A stretch of 64,000 nt of DNA, taken from positions 2,635,001 to 2,699,000 of the forward strand of contig CP065008.1 of NCBI GenBank assembly GCA_016699735.1, read 5' to 3'. Below, in pieces: positions 8,914-17,478 of the stretch (its first letter is position 1; every line of letters starts with the position of its first letter). The notes below the pieces were generated by a model. That model saw only the letters and a list, made by a program, of their open reading frames with translations, was not told where the DNA came from and searched no databases. Made by a program: the position numbers and the translations under genes. The stretch comes from Alphaproteobacteria bacterium (GTDB lineage Bacteria > Pseudomonadota > Alphaproteobacteria > Micavibrionales > Micavibrionaceae).

Positions 8914-9522
8914 TCAATCTGGAGGATTGAAAACGCGCTTGGACCCACTATCAAGGGTCTTCTTGCGGAACTTCACGCCCTTCTTGCTCTTTGAATCGTC
9001 TTCAACATCGCCCCCCGCAGCTTGCTCCTTGGGTTGGCCAACGCTATTCATTTGCTCGGCTGCCTTTTCTGCCTCTTTTTCGGCTTTCTTTTTGGCCTTG
9101 CGAGCCTTCTTGTTAGCCTCTTCAGCAGCATCATCCTCATCGAACCTGTTAATCCCTATAGTCGCCGCATTCATATGCTTTCTTTGTTTGGAAGAAAAAG
9201 CCAGAGCATTCTTGGTATCGCTCACGCGGTTACTGATGATCTTGCTGTCAAGAACCTTCCAGGCTTTCGGCATTTGGGCTTTCTGATAGCGTATACCGCT
9301 GCTGACCTTGGACTTGCTCCCTTTATCGCTAAGATAAGGTACGGTATAGCCCTCACCCTCAACAGGAACGCCGTTATAAACATTGGTGCGCCCCTGACTG
9401 TCCTTAGTGGTTTCAACATTCTCATCTGTAACAAACAACTGCGTCTTGGCCCCCGCCATAAAAACAGGCTGCCCAGCTAGTACCAGAGCGGCCAGAACAG
9501 CAGGAAGAAGAATTTTTCTCAT
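8914..9522 (-). CDS. Hypothetical secreted protein with Lys/Ala/Glu-rich helix
   Basis: A 202-residue protein with a signal peptide (MRKILLPAVLAALVLAGQPVFMAGA). The mature part starts with a segment rich in Gly, Thr and Val. Residues about 135-160 are a highly charged Lys/Ala/Glu helix (EEANKKARKAKKKAEKEAEK), and the end is basic (KKGVKFRKKTLDSGSK). No family is recognised. The charge pattern suggests binding to an anionic partner such as LPS, peptidoglycan or nucleic acid, but that is inference. It is transcribed alone, with a terminator after it and a 220-base divergent spacer before it. Confidence 0.6.
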   Translation of the reverse strand: MRKILLPAVLAALVLAGQPVFMAGAKTQLFVTDENVETTKDSQGRTNVYNGVPVEGEGYTVPYLSDKGSKSKVSSGIRYQKAQMPKAWKVLDSKIISNRVSDTKNALAFSSKQRKHMNAATIGINRFDEDDAAEEANKKARKAKKKAEKEAEKAAEQMNSVGQPKEQAAGGDVEDDSKSKKGVKFRKKTLDSGSKRVFNPPD

Positions 9523-9742
9523 GATTCGGAACCTTTCAAACAGATTTCCACACTCATAACATAACAGATTCTTACCTGCTCTGGCAAAAGCCGAATACAG
9601 GAAAAACCATAAACCCTGCCCGTTTCGTGAATATGTTAATTATTTTTTAAGCTTTTCCAGCGAAGATACACTTAATTTCCGTAACTCAGGATGAGGGGGA
9701 GTAAGCGCCGGACAGGCAGCAGTAGAGTGTGGAGTAGAGTAT

Positions 9743-10405
9743 ATGTTACTGAATATAAAGAAATTTTTAAAGGAAGCCGGGATCACCGAAGCCCTCTATC
9801 CGGGCAAGCGGCTGGTCAAAAAATGCAAAATCCCGGGCGAATATAAAAGCCACAGCGTGATCTTCGATTGGCGCGACCCCCACAAATTAAGGCTGGAAGT
9901 CAAGGCCGGGCTGTCAGGCAAAGACCCGGAAAACAAGGAATTAAGAAAATACCCCGTCAGCCTGCAAACTCCGACCTATGTCGAAATCGACATGAAAAGT
10001 GAGAAAAAATCCGAAGACGAAGAAGGCGAGGAGGGAAAATCCTCCGGCAAAAGCGGCAGCGGCGGAAAACAGCCGAAAATGAAAAATCTGGAAGATGTCG
10101 AGATGATCGCGGGCCGCTTCGGAGACAGCGCCGAGGGTAAAGTGCCCGAACAGGGAACGGTCCGCGAAATCGTCGTTATGGGCCTGCAAGTGGCAAAGGA
10201 AGCCTTCGAAACGATCATGTCCGAACTCGCCAAACAGATCAACCACGCCGTGATCGCCACAACCGAACTGCTGGCCAAGGCCGGAGAACTGGTGACTCGC
10301 GTCCAGCCCCCCAGCTTCCTCAAACCCAAAGGCGACGAAACGGCGAAATACAAGTACGACCGCGAGAAGAACGCGGACATAGGATTCAGGCCGACCTTCG
10401 GCTAA
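9743..10405 (+). CDS. Hypothetical cytoplasmic protein
   Basis: A 220-residue soluble protein with no recognised domain. The N-terminus (residues 1-80) is mixed alpha/beta and basic (LYPGKRLVKKCKIPGEYK). Residues about 85-115 are a Ser/Gly/Lys/Glu-rich linker. The C-terminal part has a helical stretch (VMGLQVAKEAFETIMSELA) and ends in a basic tail. The 220 bases upstream are AT-rich and contain two copies of GTAGAGT just before the start, but no convincing promoter. A strong terminator follows, so it is a single-gene unit. Codon use matches its neighbours. Confidence 0.55.
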   Translation: MLLNIKKFLKEAGITEALYPGKRLVKKCKIPGEYKSHSVIFDWRDPHKLRLEVKAGLSGKDPENKELRKYPVSLQTPTYVEIDMKSEKKSEDEEGEEGKSSGKSGSGGKQPKMKNLEDVEMIAGRFGDSAEGKVPEQGTVREIVVMGLQVAKEAFETIMSELAKQINHAVIATTELLAKAGELVTRVQPPSFLKPKGDETAKYKYDREKNADIGFRPTFG

Positions 10406-10428
10406 ATACTATTAGGATCATCAATAAG

Positions 10429-10461
10429 CGCCCCGACCTCTAAAGGTTCGGGGCGTTTTTT
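10429..10461 (+). terminator. Intrinsic terminator after the 9743-10405 gene
   Basis: Stem CGCCCCGA (10429-10436) pairs with TCGGGGCG (10448-10455). It is extended by CC/GG with one bulged T, and is followed by T6. Confidence 0.85.
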
Positions 10462-10518
10462 ATGTGGAAAGCACAACCGGAATAAAGCAAACTGGCCGCA
10501 GGCGAAATCAGGCGATCC

Positions 10519-11331
10519 ATGACCGAAGACGACGACGATACCCCCCCAAAAAAAACGAACGGCAAGGACCACGGTCATATCGTCTCCTTCCCCTCCGCCG
10601 ACGAACGCGAACGCCTCCGCCGCGAAAAACTGCAGGCAGAGGAACAAAAGCGCCGCGACGAAAAAGCGTGGCAAAAAGCATACAAGGACAGGCAGAAGGG
10701 CGAAAAGGTTCCGTTCTTTACCGGCAGGATGATAAAAATTCCGCTTTTTACCAAAGCCGCAGTCCTGACCCTGATATTGATTCATCTGGTCACTAGTCTT
10801 CTCCCGCAGGAAGTCTACGCGCAGATGATCGTGCTGTTTGCCTTCATCCCGGGCATCTACACGGGCGCGGCGGAATGGCAGTGGAGCGCCCTGATCGCGC
10901 CCCTGACCAGCCTGGTCATCCATTTCGGCTGGATGCATTTGGTCTTGAATGCCTTTATGCTCCTCGTCATGGGATTCTTTTTCGAGAAGAGCTTTGGCGC
11001 GCGCCGCGCCTTGATGTTTTTCATCGTTTGCGGCCTAGCCGGAAACCTGATGTATTTCATCATAAACCCTTTTTCACCCCATCCGGTCGTTGGAGCCTCC
11101 GGCGCCATCGACGGCTTCTTTGCAATCTTCCTCATCATGAACTGGGCGCGGATGCCCCTCCCGCCGCATATGCGAAAACGCGGCCACGCCCCGCTTCTGA
11201 TCTTCTGGTGCGCGATGACGATCGTCCTCGGTCTGGCCTTTGAGAACACAGCGTGGGAGGCTCATCTGGGCGGCCTTCTCGCCGGCTGGGGCATCTTCGA
11301 ACTCTGGAACCGCGGGTTTATCAAGGTCTGA
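10519..11331 (+). CDS. Rhomboid family intramembrane serine protease
   Basis: A 270-residue membrane protein. The first 75 residues are a hydrophilic, Lys/Glu/Arg-rich cytoplasmic extension. Six transmembrane segments follow. The catalytic serine lies in GASGAIDGFF (GxSG motif, near residue 195) and the catalytic histidine in EAHLGGLLAGW (near residue 250). A conserved FIHFGWMHLVLN-like segment (here VIHFGWMHLVLNAF) precedes them. Rhomboids cleave transmembrane substrates within the bilayer; the substrate here is unknown. The gene follows the terminator at 10429-10461 and converges on the beta-propeller-like gene with an 11-base gap. Confidence 0.88.
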   Translation: MTEDDDDTPPKKTNGKDHGHIVSFPSADERERLRREKLQAEEQKRRDEKAWQKAYKDRQKGEKVPFFTGRMIKIPLFTKAAVLTLILIHLVTSLLPQEVYAQMIVLFAFIPGIYTGAAEWQWSALIAPLTSLVIHFGWMHLVLNAFMLLVMGFFFEKSFGARRALMFFIVCGLAGNLMYFIINPFSPHPVVGASGAIDGFFAIFLIMNWARMPLPPHMRKRGHAPLLIFWCAMTIVLGLAFENTAWEAHLGGLLAGWGIFELWNRGFIKV

Positions 11332-11342
11332 GAGAACAAAGC

Positions 11343-12527
11343 TCACTCCAGATCGACCCAGCCGATAAAACACTGCATCCATTCGACATTTATCTCGGTC
11401 CATTGTCCTGAATCCGCGCTCCAGACGGCCACCCTTTGCTGGGCATCGGCAGAGTTATCGCCGGAGTAGTATTCAAGAGCGATATGCCCATCCGAAGTTT
11501 TAGCTTCGGAATAACGGTACGGTCCGATGATTGTTCCCTTATAGAGAATTTTGCTCTTGTGCGGCTTGCCTTCCTGATCGGGTTGAAAAAACTGCGCCTC
11601 AAAATCATACTCGAGATTGACACTGGTCGCGGGAAGATTCCCTCGGACTTCGGCAAACGTTTTGGTCTTGGGATTAATTCTGTACTGGGAATCGCCATAA
11701 GTATAGACGATCAGCCCGTCATCCTCGCGGGTCAACCATGCATAACCAAAACGGTTATCTCCCGGGTTAAGATATATTTTGACCAGTGGCGTAATCTTGC
11801 CGCTTAAATCGACCGTGACGATCTCCCCGTCGGAACGCTGAGTAACAGCAGTGTCATTATTGAGCCATGTATGCGGAAAATCATCAGGCGAGCTTTCCGT
11901 TTGAAGTCCGTCAGCCAGAACCTTTGTCTCTTCTGCGGTATTCAAAACCAGGCGAAAACCGGAATCATGCTGCTCTGTGGTCAGGGTCTTTTGAAAATCG
12001 GGAGAAAATACCCCCCACAAAGCCCAGTGTTTGAAATGCTTCTCCTGCTCAGCAGTCGCTTTTCCGTAGGTATGTTTGTTCAGGTCGTAAATATAGATAT
12101 CCGTCCCGCTCTCGCCCGCGGCATAAACGATCTGATCATCAAGAATCTTAACCCGTCGCCCGGTGTAATAGACATCTTCACCCTCCCCCGACCGCATATG
12201 CTCATATTGGTAACCGTCATGAATGACCTTTCGTTCCTTGAGATCATAAATCCTCTCGCCGATAATAAGATACCTGTTTTGAACGATTTCACTCGGATCG
12301 AAATAGCCGTCAAAAACGGCCGGAGACTTGTCATCCAACATAAAACGCGAATACTCCTCCTTGGAAACAACGCCGTTGGTGAATTTATAAACCATGAGAT
12401 TCTGCTCTTTACAGCCCCACTCCTCCTCATACTTCGTGCAATCTGAAAAAATCAACGCTTTCGCCGCAAAAGCCGGACAGGCAAAAATCGCAAGAATAAA
12501 CGCCATCAGGACTGCACGAAAAATCAT
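11343..12527 (-). CDS. Hypothetical secreted protein, possibly beta-propeller
   Basis: 394 residues from ATG 12527, chosen because it starts a clean signal peptide (MIFRAVLMAFILAIFACPAFA). The open frame extends 36 codons further upstream but without such a feature. The mature protein is beta-rich with repeated aromatic/Gly-Asp segments (YDLKERKVIHDGYQY, YIYDLNKHTYGKA, VDLSGKITPLVKIYL, YRINPKTKTFAEV). Their spacing suggests a WD40-like or TolB-like propeller. Two early cysteines (DCTKYEEEWGC) could form a disulfide. No enzyme motif is seen. Periplasmic or surface location is likely. Confidence 0.55.
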   Translation of the reverse strand: MIFRAVLMAFILAIFACPAFAAKALIFSDCTKYEEEWGCKEQNLMVYKFTNGVVSKEEYSRFMLDDKSPAVFDGYFDPSEIVQNRYLIIGERIYDLKERKVIHDGYQYEHMRSGEGEDVYYTGRRVKILDDQIVYAAGESGTDIYIYDLNKHTYGKATAEQEKHFKHWALWGVFSPDFQKTLTTEQHDSGFRLVLNTAEETKVLADGLQTESSPDDFPHTWLNNDTAVTQRSDGEIVTVDLSGKITPLVKIYLNPGDNRFGYAWLTREDDGLIVYTYGDSQYRINPKTKTFAEVRGNLPATSVNLEYDFEAQFFQPDQEGKPHKSKILYKGTIIGPYRYSEAKTSDGHIALEYYSGDNSADAQQRVAVWSADSGQWTEINVEWMQCFIGWVDLE

Positions 12528-12645
12528 CACGACACCTGCCTGTAAACCGATGTAAAAATCTATCAGACGTACGGCAGGAACTTCAAAACAAATCCGGGGG
12601 CGTGTGGAGTAAACCGCCCCCGGATCCGCTCTCACTGATCAACGC

Positions 12646-12951
12646 TTAGGATTTCAGAGCCGCATAAAGCTTGTCCTTGTAGTCGTGACAGGCCTCCATC
12701 GCCTCCATCTTGTGCTCGATACACTTGAGCATCGCTTCAACGGCGACCTTCGCCACCGCATCCAGCTTCTTGCCCATCTTGGCCTCAAGCTCCTTCTTCA
12801 TCTTCTCCTTGAGAAGCTCATGCTTCGCGCATTTGGCCAGACACAGCAGGTCTTCAGCCCATGTGCATTCCTCCGACTTGCCGGAATCGCAGGATCCTTT
12901 GCCGCTGTCGCAGATCTCGGTGGAACAGCTATTGTCATTGCAATCGCCCAT
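12646..12951 (-). CDS. Small Cys-rich helical protein
   Basis: A 101-residue protein with nine cysteines. Five fall in the first 29 residues, in a Ser/Asp/Gly-rich segment (Cys4, 9, 14, 21, 29). Four lie in the helical remainder (LLCLAKCAKHE, LKCIEHK, EACHDYK). No signal peptide is seen. The Cys/His arrangement in amphipathic helices suggests metal or thiol chemistry in the cytoplasm, but no family is recognised. It is divergent from the HxlR regulator across a 139-base spacer containing repeated motifs, so it is a plausible target of that regulator. Confidence 0.6.
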   Translation of the reverse strand: MGDCNDNSCSTEICDSGKGSCDSGKSEECTWAEDLLCLAKCAKHELLKEKMKKELEAKMGKKLDAVAKVAVEAMLKCIEHKMEAMEACHDYKDKLYAALKS

Positions 12952-13022
12952 AGGGGGTCTCCTTCTTGGGGGTTAATATTAGCCGGATGTTTGATCCGGC
13001 ACACTCACCATGCGAAATAAAG

Positions 13023-13076
13023 GATACTATTGGCAAGTACGTACCTTTTTGATATGTAGATACTATAAAGATACTA
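13023..13076 (+). promoter_or_regulatory. Putative operator region: three GATACTA repeats and a GTACGTAC palindrome
   Basis: GATACTA occurs at 13023-13029, 13059-13065 and 13070-13076 (the last two 11 bases apart, one helical turn). The perfect palindrome GTACGTAC lies at 13037-13044. All are in the spacer between the Cys-rich gene and the HxlR gene, where an autoregulatory site is expected. Binding is inferred, not shown. Confidence 0.45.
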
Positions 13077-13090
13077 ATGGAGGATTCCCA

Positions 13091-13477
13091 ATGGCTGAGC
13101 CGCAGAAAAAAAATTCCGAGGAACTCTGTTTCACCGAGATGGTCCCGGACGATTGCCCGGTCCTGACCTCCATCCGCATCATCGGCGGCAAGTGGAAAAT
13201 TCCGATTCTCTACACCTTGCGGAATGAAACCCTGCGCTTTAACGAACTGCAGAAAGCCCTCCCCGGCGTCACCCAGAAGATGCTCACCCAGCAGCTCCGC
13301 GAACTGGAGAAAGACGGGCTGGTGATCCGCAAGGTCTTCGCGCAGGTGCCGCCGAAGGTCGAATACACCATCACCCCGCTGGCCCGCAAACTGGAGCCGA
13401 TCCTCAATTCCCTATGCGAATGGGGCACCGACTACCTGAAGATCGTCCACGGCATTGAGGAAACGGACTGTCGCTGA
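13091..13477 (+). CDS. HxlR family transcriptional regulator
   Basis: A 128-residue winged-helix protein. ATG 13091 has a good ribosome-binding site (GGAGGA at 13079-13084). The family core is complete: DCPVLTSIRIIGGKWKIPIL with the conserved N-terminal cysteine, LRFNELQKALPGVTQKMLTQ as recognition helix, and the wing VFAQVPPKVEYTITPLA. In YodB, CatR and HypR relatives this cysteine senses quinones, electrophiles or hypochlorite. Further cysteines sit near the start and at the C-terminus. A divergent Cys-rich protein and an operator-like spacer suggest a two-gene stress module. Confidence 0.88.
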   Translation: MAEPQKKNSEELCFTEMVPDDCPVLTSIRIIGGKWKIPILYTLRNETLRFNELQKALPGVTQKMLTQQLRELEKDGLVIRKVFAQVPPKVEYTITPLARKLEPILNSLCEWGTDYLKIVHGIEETDCR

Positions 13478-13568
13478 AGACGGATGATTCTCCTTGCCAG
13501 AGGGACAGAGCGCATGAAAAACTAGGCGCTATGATCAATATTTAATGCGCCCTCTGAAAGGAAATTTT

Positions 13569-14048
13569 ATGCCCGCCCGTCGCCACAATAAACGCTTGCT
13601 CATTCTCTCCGCCGCGCTCGTTTGCCTGAGCATACCCGCACAGGCCCAGCCTGCGCCGCAACCCGCCGCTCCGGCGGCACCCGCCTCAACGGACCCGTCC
13701 GCCGACCCGAACTACCAGTACACCGCCGCATGGTTGGCCGATATCTGCCGCCCTGCTGTGAAAACATGGGAAAAAACCAAGGCCGGCGGAACGGTCGAGC
13801 CGCACGAGGTCAAGGATTTTGAGGATTGCATGATGTATCTCAGCGGCTTCCGCGATGGCTACGACTACCTGCACAAACCTGTAGAGAATCAGCCGATTTT
13901 CTGCATCCCGAGCGAGGTCGTCACCGGAAAACTCGCGCAGGCCTTCCTCTCCCATATCGACCTCTACGCTGATGCCGGAGCAAAAAATATCGTGGACGGA
14001 ATCGGCGCGGCCTTTGGCGAAGCCTACCCGTGCCCGAAAGCGAAATAG
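13569..14048 (+). CDS. Rap1a/Tai-like secreted protein
   Basis: 159 residues from ATG 13569 (preceded by AAAGGA). It has a signal peptide (RLLILSAALVCLSIPAQAQ), then a Pro/Ala-rich linker, and a compact helical domain. The domain carries the cysteine pattern of the Rap1a/Tai family: LADICRP, FEDCMMYLSGF, IFCIPSEV and AYPCPKA. Founders of the family are immunity proteins against type VI secretion amidase effectors, but many members are orphans of unknown role. No effector or T6SS gene is seen here, so immunity is only one possibility. The gene ends just before a copy of the dispersed hairpin element. Confidence 0.65.
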   Translation: MPARRHNKRLLILSAALVCLSIPAQAQPAPQPAAPAAPASTDPSADPNYQYTAAWLADICRPAVKTWEKTKAGGTVEPHEVKDFEDCMMYLSGFRDGYDYLHKPVENQPIFCIPSEVVTGKLAQAFLSHIDLYADAGAKNIVDGIGAAFGEAYPCPKAK

Positions 14049-14056
14049 GGAAAACT

Positions 14057-14204
14057 TAGGGTCAAGACTTTCGGCTTTTATAAAGTCAACGAAAACATGG
14101 GCTTTCGAGAACCGCATCGCAGAATACACGGACGTATTTGAGAAGCGGAAGCGAAGAAAGACCGTGTTTGCAGGTCTTTAGAAAAGCTGTGGGTTTTGAC
14201 CCTA
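14057..14204. repeat. Dispersed hairpin element, copy 1
   Basis: A 148-bp imperfect inverted repeat between the convergent 3' ends of the Rap1a-like gene and hemY. The outer arms begin with TAGGGTCAA (14057-14065) and end with TTGACCCTA (14196-14204). The right end is exactly the hemY stop codon. The central core reads GAGAACCGCATCGCAGAATAC, six variable bases, then GTATTTGAGAAGCGGAAGCG (14107-14153), and it is shared with copies 2 and 3. The arms pair over about 48 bp with scattered mismatches but do not resemble the arms of the other copies. Confidence 0.85.
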
Positions 14205-15587
14205 GCCGCTGGCCCTGAACTTCGCCGGAGCTTCAAGCAAAGGCTCGTTCGAAACTTTCGAAACCAGACGCAAGGCCGCATCGTGATGGCGGCTTTGCGG
14301 CATATCCCAGATAATCGTGTTGAAATATCCCTGATCGGAAACCGGCATCCAGCGGTCATAGACATGGCCCGTCTCTGAACAGATCCAGACCTTCTCCCGC
14401 GGCGCATCCGAAGCCTTCTCCAGCCAGATTTTAACCGCCTCGTCATTGCCCGTAGATTTCTCCTCCAGCCGCGCCCAGAGTTTATAGAGCCGGACGCTCG
14501 GCCCCACGGCATCGGCCTTCTGGAGATATTTCTTGGCCTCGCCCCACAGCCCTTCCTGAATCAGAACCTCGGCCATGGCCAGAAGCCCCTCCGCGCTTTC
14601 AGTATTGAGCAAAAGCAGCCGCTCATACCATTTGACCCGCGCCACAGTATCGCCTTTTTTTGAGGCGGGTGCAGCCCGATCCCACAACGGAACAAGTCCG
14701 GGATGCGGCGTAATTTTCCACGCCTCCTCGATCATCCCGATCACGGCACTCTTGTTTCCGCGCTTAAGAAACATCTCGGCAAGGCGCATAACACCGGGAA
14801 CAAAACGCCGATCACATTTATAAGCCTTCTGGAGATTACGGTAGAGTTCCTTTTCATCACCGCGCGACTGCGCGTCCTCGGCCTCCGCCAGATACATCGC
14901 CACCCGGTCGGAATTCGCCTTGTTGACCGCAATTTCTCCGGTTTTTTCAAGACGGAAAAGGGTTTTACGCGCCGACTCCCAATCCCTGTTGCGGATTTCA
15001 AGGTGATAAACGATCTTCAGCAGCCACGCCTGCTTGGGATACATGGCAAGCCCCTTGCGCCCCAACTCCAGCGCCCCGGCATAATCTCCGCTATCCATGG
15101 CGCTCTGCAAAAGCCCGCGCACCCCCAGAAACGCCGCGTTCTTGTCTTCAAGCAAACTGGCAAAAATCTGTCCGGCCTTCGCCTCCTGCCCGTCAAGACG
15201 CGCCGACTGCGCCTCCAGCAGTTTCACCAGCCCGTCTTCATCCTTGAGGAAAGTTCGCGCCCGGTGCGCCTGATAGGACGCGTTTTTGGTGTCGCCCGCC
15301 GCAATCGCCGTTAATCCGATAGTCAAAGCACGGTATCCTTTTTCCCGGTCCGCGATGTCCTTATACCGCCTCAGGCTCTTCGGCAGATCGAGCGTCCCCT
15401 TGATAACGCTGAACAGCAGATTCGACAGGAACAACAAAACGAACAGCGAAAACAGAAACAGCCCGACATGAAACGTCAGCTTATAAGGCGCCCAGTCGAT
15501 AACGATGCTGCCCTCTTGCTCCGCAAGCCAGACGGCGATTGCCACGACAACCCCAACCTTGATCAGAAACCAGAGCGCACGAATCAT
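14202..15587 (-). CDS. hemY: HemY-family TPR inner-membrane protein
   Basis: 461 residues. Two N-terminal transmembrane helices (LWFLIKVGVVVAIAVWLAE and VGLFLFSLFVLLFLSNLLF) are followed by the HemY_N signature (KGTLDLPKSLRRYKD) and a long TPR-like helical region. HemY proteins of this type (not protoporphyrinogen oxidase) are linked to late tetrapyrrole metabolism, but their biochemical role is unsettled. It is last in the order hemC, hemD, Mic60-like, hemY on the minus strand, as in other alphaproteobacteria. The stop codon TAG forms the edge of hairpin element copy 1, which may end or stabilise the operon transcript. Confidence 0.85.
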   Translation of the reverse strand: MIRALWFLIKVGVVVAIAVWLAEQEGSIVIDWAPYKLTFHVGLFLFSLFVLLFLSNLLFSVIKGTLDLPKSLRRYKDIADREKGYRALTIGLTAIAAGDTKNASYQAHRARTFLKDEDGLVKLLEAQSARLDGQEAKAGQIFASLLEDKNAAFLGVRGLLQSAMDSGDYAGALELGRKGLAMYPKQAWLLKIVYHLEIRNRDWESARKTLFRLEKTGEIAVNKANSDRVAMYLAEAEDAQSRGDEKELYRNLQKAYKCDRRFVPGVMRLAEMFLKRGNKSAVIGMIEEAWKITPHPGLVPLWDRAAPASKKGDTVARVKWYERLLLLNTESAEGLLAMAEVLIQEGLWGEAKKYLQKADAVGPSVRLYKLWARLEEKSTGNDEAVKIWLEKASDAPREKVWICSETGHVYDRWMPVSDQGYFNTIIWDMPQSRHHDAALRLVSKVSNEPLLEAPAKFRASG

Positions 15588-15702
15588 TTGATCTTCTTTC
15601 TGCTGCGTAACTCTGCCAGACCGATAAAAATCTCGCCAGTGCCTTTAAGGCCGCCCCCTAGAACATCTAAGTCTGAGCTTGTGGAAAACAAATAAGGAAC
15701 CG

Positions 15703-17430
15703 CTATCTAAGCTTTTGCCTGTCTTTGGTCATAATCCACCAGTTCTTGAAATTTTCAACTCCAAGAAGGGAAGGCAGGCTGATCCCAAGTGAATTCTCAA
15801 AATCCTGAACGCGGATCGTCGCCTCGGTCTTTTTGATCCAGTCCTGAAGGGGCTCACGCTCCTTCTCCGAGAGCGTCTCAACCACCGCCTTCGCGCCTTT
15901 CAGATCACCCTTGGCCATGAGTTTTTTTGCCCTGTTCAGCTTGCTCTGGGTATCGGTTCCGGTTAAAAGCTCCCCGTCCTTTTCGACCTGCAGAAGCGCG
16001 TTCAACTGCGCCTGCGCCTGCTCGGCCAGACTGGAATCATCCTCCTTGAGGGAGGTATCCAGAATCTCATCCTCCAGCCCCTCGAACTCCTTGGCCAGGG
16101 TGGGCGGCGTGGTCACCCCCTGCTTCGCATCCTCGGCGATACTGTTAAGAGACGTCTGCAATTCGGGACTATCACCCCCGACCATATTCCCCAGAAGGGC
16201 AAGCTGGTCGCTGAAGGGCTGCCCATCGCGGCTCAAAGCCTCGCGGATTTGCACGAGGCTGAACATCGCCCCGGCCTTTTTCAGATCCTCCTTGGGAACA
16301 TCCTTGAAAATCGAGGCCGCAGAGGGGTCGCTCTGGCGGGCTTCCTCGATGGCCTCAGCCCCATCCTTCTGAACCCCCTCCGTTCCGGTACTGAACGCCG
16401 ACATCAGGGCTTGCGTCGCATTGCTGATATTCTCCCGCCCCTGTTCTTCATCCAGAACCTCGTTGAGAGAATCGATAAAACCTTGGGCAAAAGGGCTCTT
16501 CGCGGTCATATCGTTGACGTAAGTGTCAAACTCTTTCACCCGCTCGGGAATGCCCATCACATTCCCCTCCATGATCTCGCCCGGTATTTTCTGCACATCC
16601 TTGAGGGACGATTTGACCATCTCCGTAGCCTCAGTCGTCTGCTTCTGTAGGTTGGCCAGCTGCTCCTCCCAGTTCAGGGGAACCAGGGTCTTGACCTCTT
16701 CCTGCTCTTTTTTAACCGTCTCAACGCTGCCTTCAAGGCTCCGGACGTTTTGCTCGACACCGGAAATACGTTCGCTGTGCTCACGCAGTTTGGGCCAGAG
16801 GTAGGACGCCGACCCCATCGCCACGAGCAGGATGAGGATAATACTGATCAGCGAACTGGTCTGGATGGCGTGTTTTTCCGATTCGGGAACACGGCGGACC
16901 TGCGGCGAAGCGGCAGAAGGACGCCCCGCTTGCTGATGAAGCTTCTCCCGCGCAAACGGATCGACAGGTCGAAAGGCCTTTTCCTCTTTGGATTCAACTT
17001 TATCTTTGTATGAAAAATCCTCGGGTAATTCATGATCCTCCAATGAAAACAAGCTCTTTTGCTGAGATTCGCCTTCTGCTGTTTCAGGGGAATCCCCCGC
17101 CAGTGAATCCCCCTCCAAAGCGCCCTCGTCCTCAGCGCTGGACTCAACCGCCTCAATCGAAAGCTCTTCAGGCTCCGCCGGCAAGGCCGGGGAATGTGAA
17201 GTATCCTGAGCCGATGCGCCGGTGATCAGATCGGAGAGATCGATGCCGTTCTGATTCGCCGCCGAGAGGATATCCTGCAGACGATTCTCGGGAATGGCAT
17301 CCCGCTTTTTCCACCCCTGAACGGTCGTCACGGGAACGCCGATTTTTGACGCCATCGGGCGGATACCGCCGAATCGCTCGATAATCTTTTCGGCATTCTT
17401 GATGGACTCGGATTTATTCGGTTCTGTCAT
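15703..17430 (-). CDS. Mic60/mitofilin-like membrane protein with N-terminal helix-turn-helix
   Basis: 575 residues. Residues 10-70 form a helix-turn-helix (IIERFGGIRPMASKIGVPVTTVQGWKKRD in essence), similar to small phage-type repressor domains. Then come an acidic linker (about 75-170), one transmembrane helix near 193-212 (SLISIILILLVAMGSASYLW), a coiled coil (213-300) and a helical periplasmic part. The position between hemD and hemY is where alphaproteobacteria carry the COG4223/Mic60 homologue, which shapes inner-membrane structure. A C-terminal mitofilin signature is not clear to me, so assignment rests on topology and synteny. The DNA-binding-like domain would face the cytoplasm. Confidence 0.6.
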   Translation of the reverse strand: MTEPNKSESIKNAEKIIERFGGIRPMASKIGVPVTTVQGWKKRDAIPENRLQDILSAANQNGIDLSDLITGASAQDTSHSPALPAEPEELSIEAVESSAEDEGALEGDSLAGDSPETAEGESQQKSLFSLEDHELPEDFSYKDKVESKEEKAFRPVDPFAREKLHQQAGRPSAASPQVRRVPESEKHAIQTSSLISIILILLVAMGSASYLWPKLREHSERISGVEQNVRSLEGSVETVKKEQEEVKTLVPLNWEEQLANLQKQTTEATEMVKSSLKDVQKIPGEIMEGNVMGIPERVKEFDTYVNDMTAKSPFAQGFIDSLNEVLDEEQGRENISNATQALMSAFSTGTEGVQKDGAEAIEEARQSDPSAASIFKDVPKEDLKKAGAMFSLVQIREALSRDGQPFSDQLALLGNMVGGDSPELQTSLNSIAEDAKQGVTTPPTLAKEFEGLEDEILDTSLKEDDSSLAEQAQAQLNALLQVEKDGELLTGTDTQSKLNRAKKLMAKGDLKGAKAVVETLSEKEREPLQDWIKKTEATIRVQDFENSLGISLPSLLGVENFKNWWIMTKDRQKLR

Positions 17431-17478
17431 AAGTCTTCCCTCTGAAATCTGTTAAGCCCCTACCGGGGGGAAGCAATA

